DNA of 5,365 nucleotides from Dehalococcoidia bacterium. GTDB taxonomy: Bacteria > Chloroflexota > Dehalococcoidia > JACQUA01. The notes under the pieces were generated by a model that did not search any database, was not told the origin of the DNA, and saw only the letters and a list, made by a program, of their open reading frames with translations. Below are positions 5,363-5,365 of the stretch, piece by piece (the first letter of the stretch is position 1; each line of letters begins with the position of its first letter). Where the stretch lies: NCBI GenBank assembly GCA_030689845.1, contig JAUYHV010000126.1:1-5365 (forward strand), in the 5' to 3' direction. A program made the position numbers and the translations under genes.

Positions 5363-5365
5363 AAT

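Larger units (their letters stand above)
4237..5365 (+). mobile_element. IS630-family insertion sequence (right end beyond window)
   Basis: It comprises a promoter, a ribosome binding site and a two-frame transposase filling 4260-5362. The left boundary is approximate: IS1182 similarity fades at about 4235-4254, and IS630 elements insert at TA, so the TA at 4236-4237 is one candidate. The right inverted repeat is not in view, so the ends cannot be paired. It appears to be the youngest of the three elements because it interrupts the IS1182-like fragment and keeps all transposase motifs. Confidence 0.7.

Overview
The window looks like accessory DNA of a Gram-positive (probably Firmicutes/Clostridia, possibly Peptococcaceae-like) chromosome. 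The support is qualitative: strong AGGAGG-type ribosome binding sites, sigma-A type TTGnnn-17-TATAAT promoters, and protein relatives typical of that group. No single marker fixes the species.

Left half (1-2530): metabolic and transport genes. Positions 1-732 hold the 3' part of a HAD-family phosphatase of the mannosyl-3-phosphoglycerate phosphatase type; its start and catalytic motif I lie outside the window. Convergent with it, and overlapping its last 35 bases, is the N-terminal third of a LysE/RhtB-type exporter (698-991, minus), which lacks the rest of the protein. A divergent intergenic region (992-1246) carries one good candidate promoter in each direction. The rightward one serves a full-length, 427-residue, 12-segment major facilitator transporter (1247-2530).

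Middle (2531-3416): a decayed stretch. A gene with an excellent ribosome binding site (start 2650) encodes the first two membrane helices of what looks like a larger membrane protein. It loses recognisable sequence just after two G6 tracts (2805-2818). The next ~325 bp contain nothing I recognise. On the minus strand, 3147-3416 is an intact-looking 89-residue ORF of unknown function with its own ribosome binding site, starting 25 bp beyond the end of an insertion sequence.

Right part (3442-5365): remains of three insertion sequences from three families, packed end to end. (i) The right end and the C-terminal half of istB of an IS21-family element (3442 to ~3893, minus). (ii) An internal piece of an IS1182-family transposase (~3890 to ~4250, plus), joined to istB almost to the base and carrying a one-base frameshift. 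(iii) An IS630-family element (from ~4237 to beyond the window), whose transposase is split into two overlapping frames at an A8 run. The split has the layout of a programmed -1 frameshift: a slippery A-AAA-AAC heptamer with an AGGAGG sequence seven bases upstream. All DDE-type motifs are present in the joined product.

I see no CRISPR array, RNA gene or convincing new multi-gene system. The most interesting points are the IS630 frameshift cassette, the istB/IS1182 junction, the uncharacterised 89-residue ORF beside the IS21 end, and the possible leaderless promoter of the truncated exporter.
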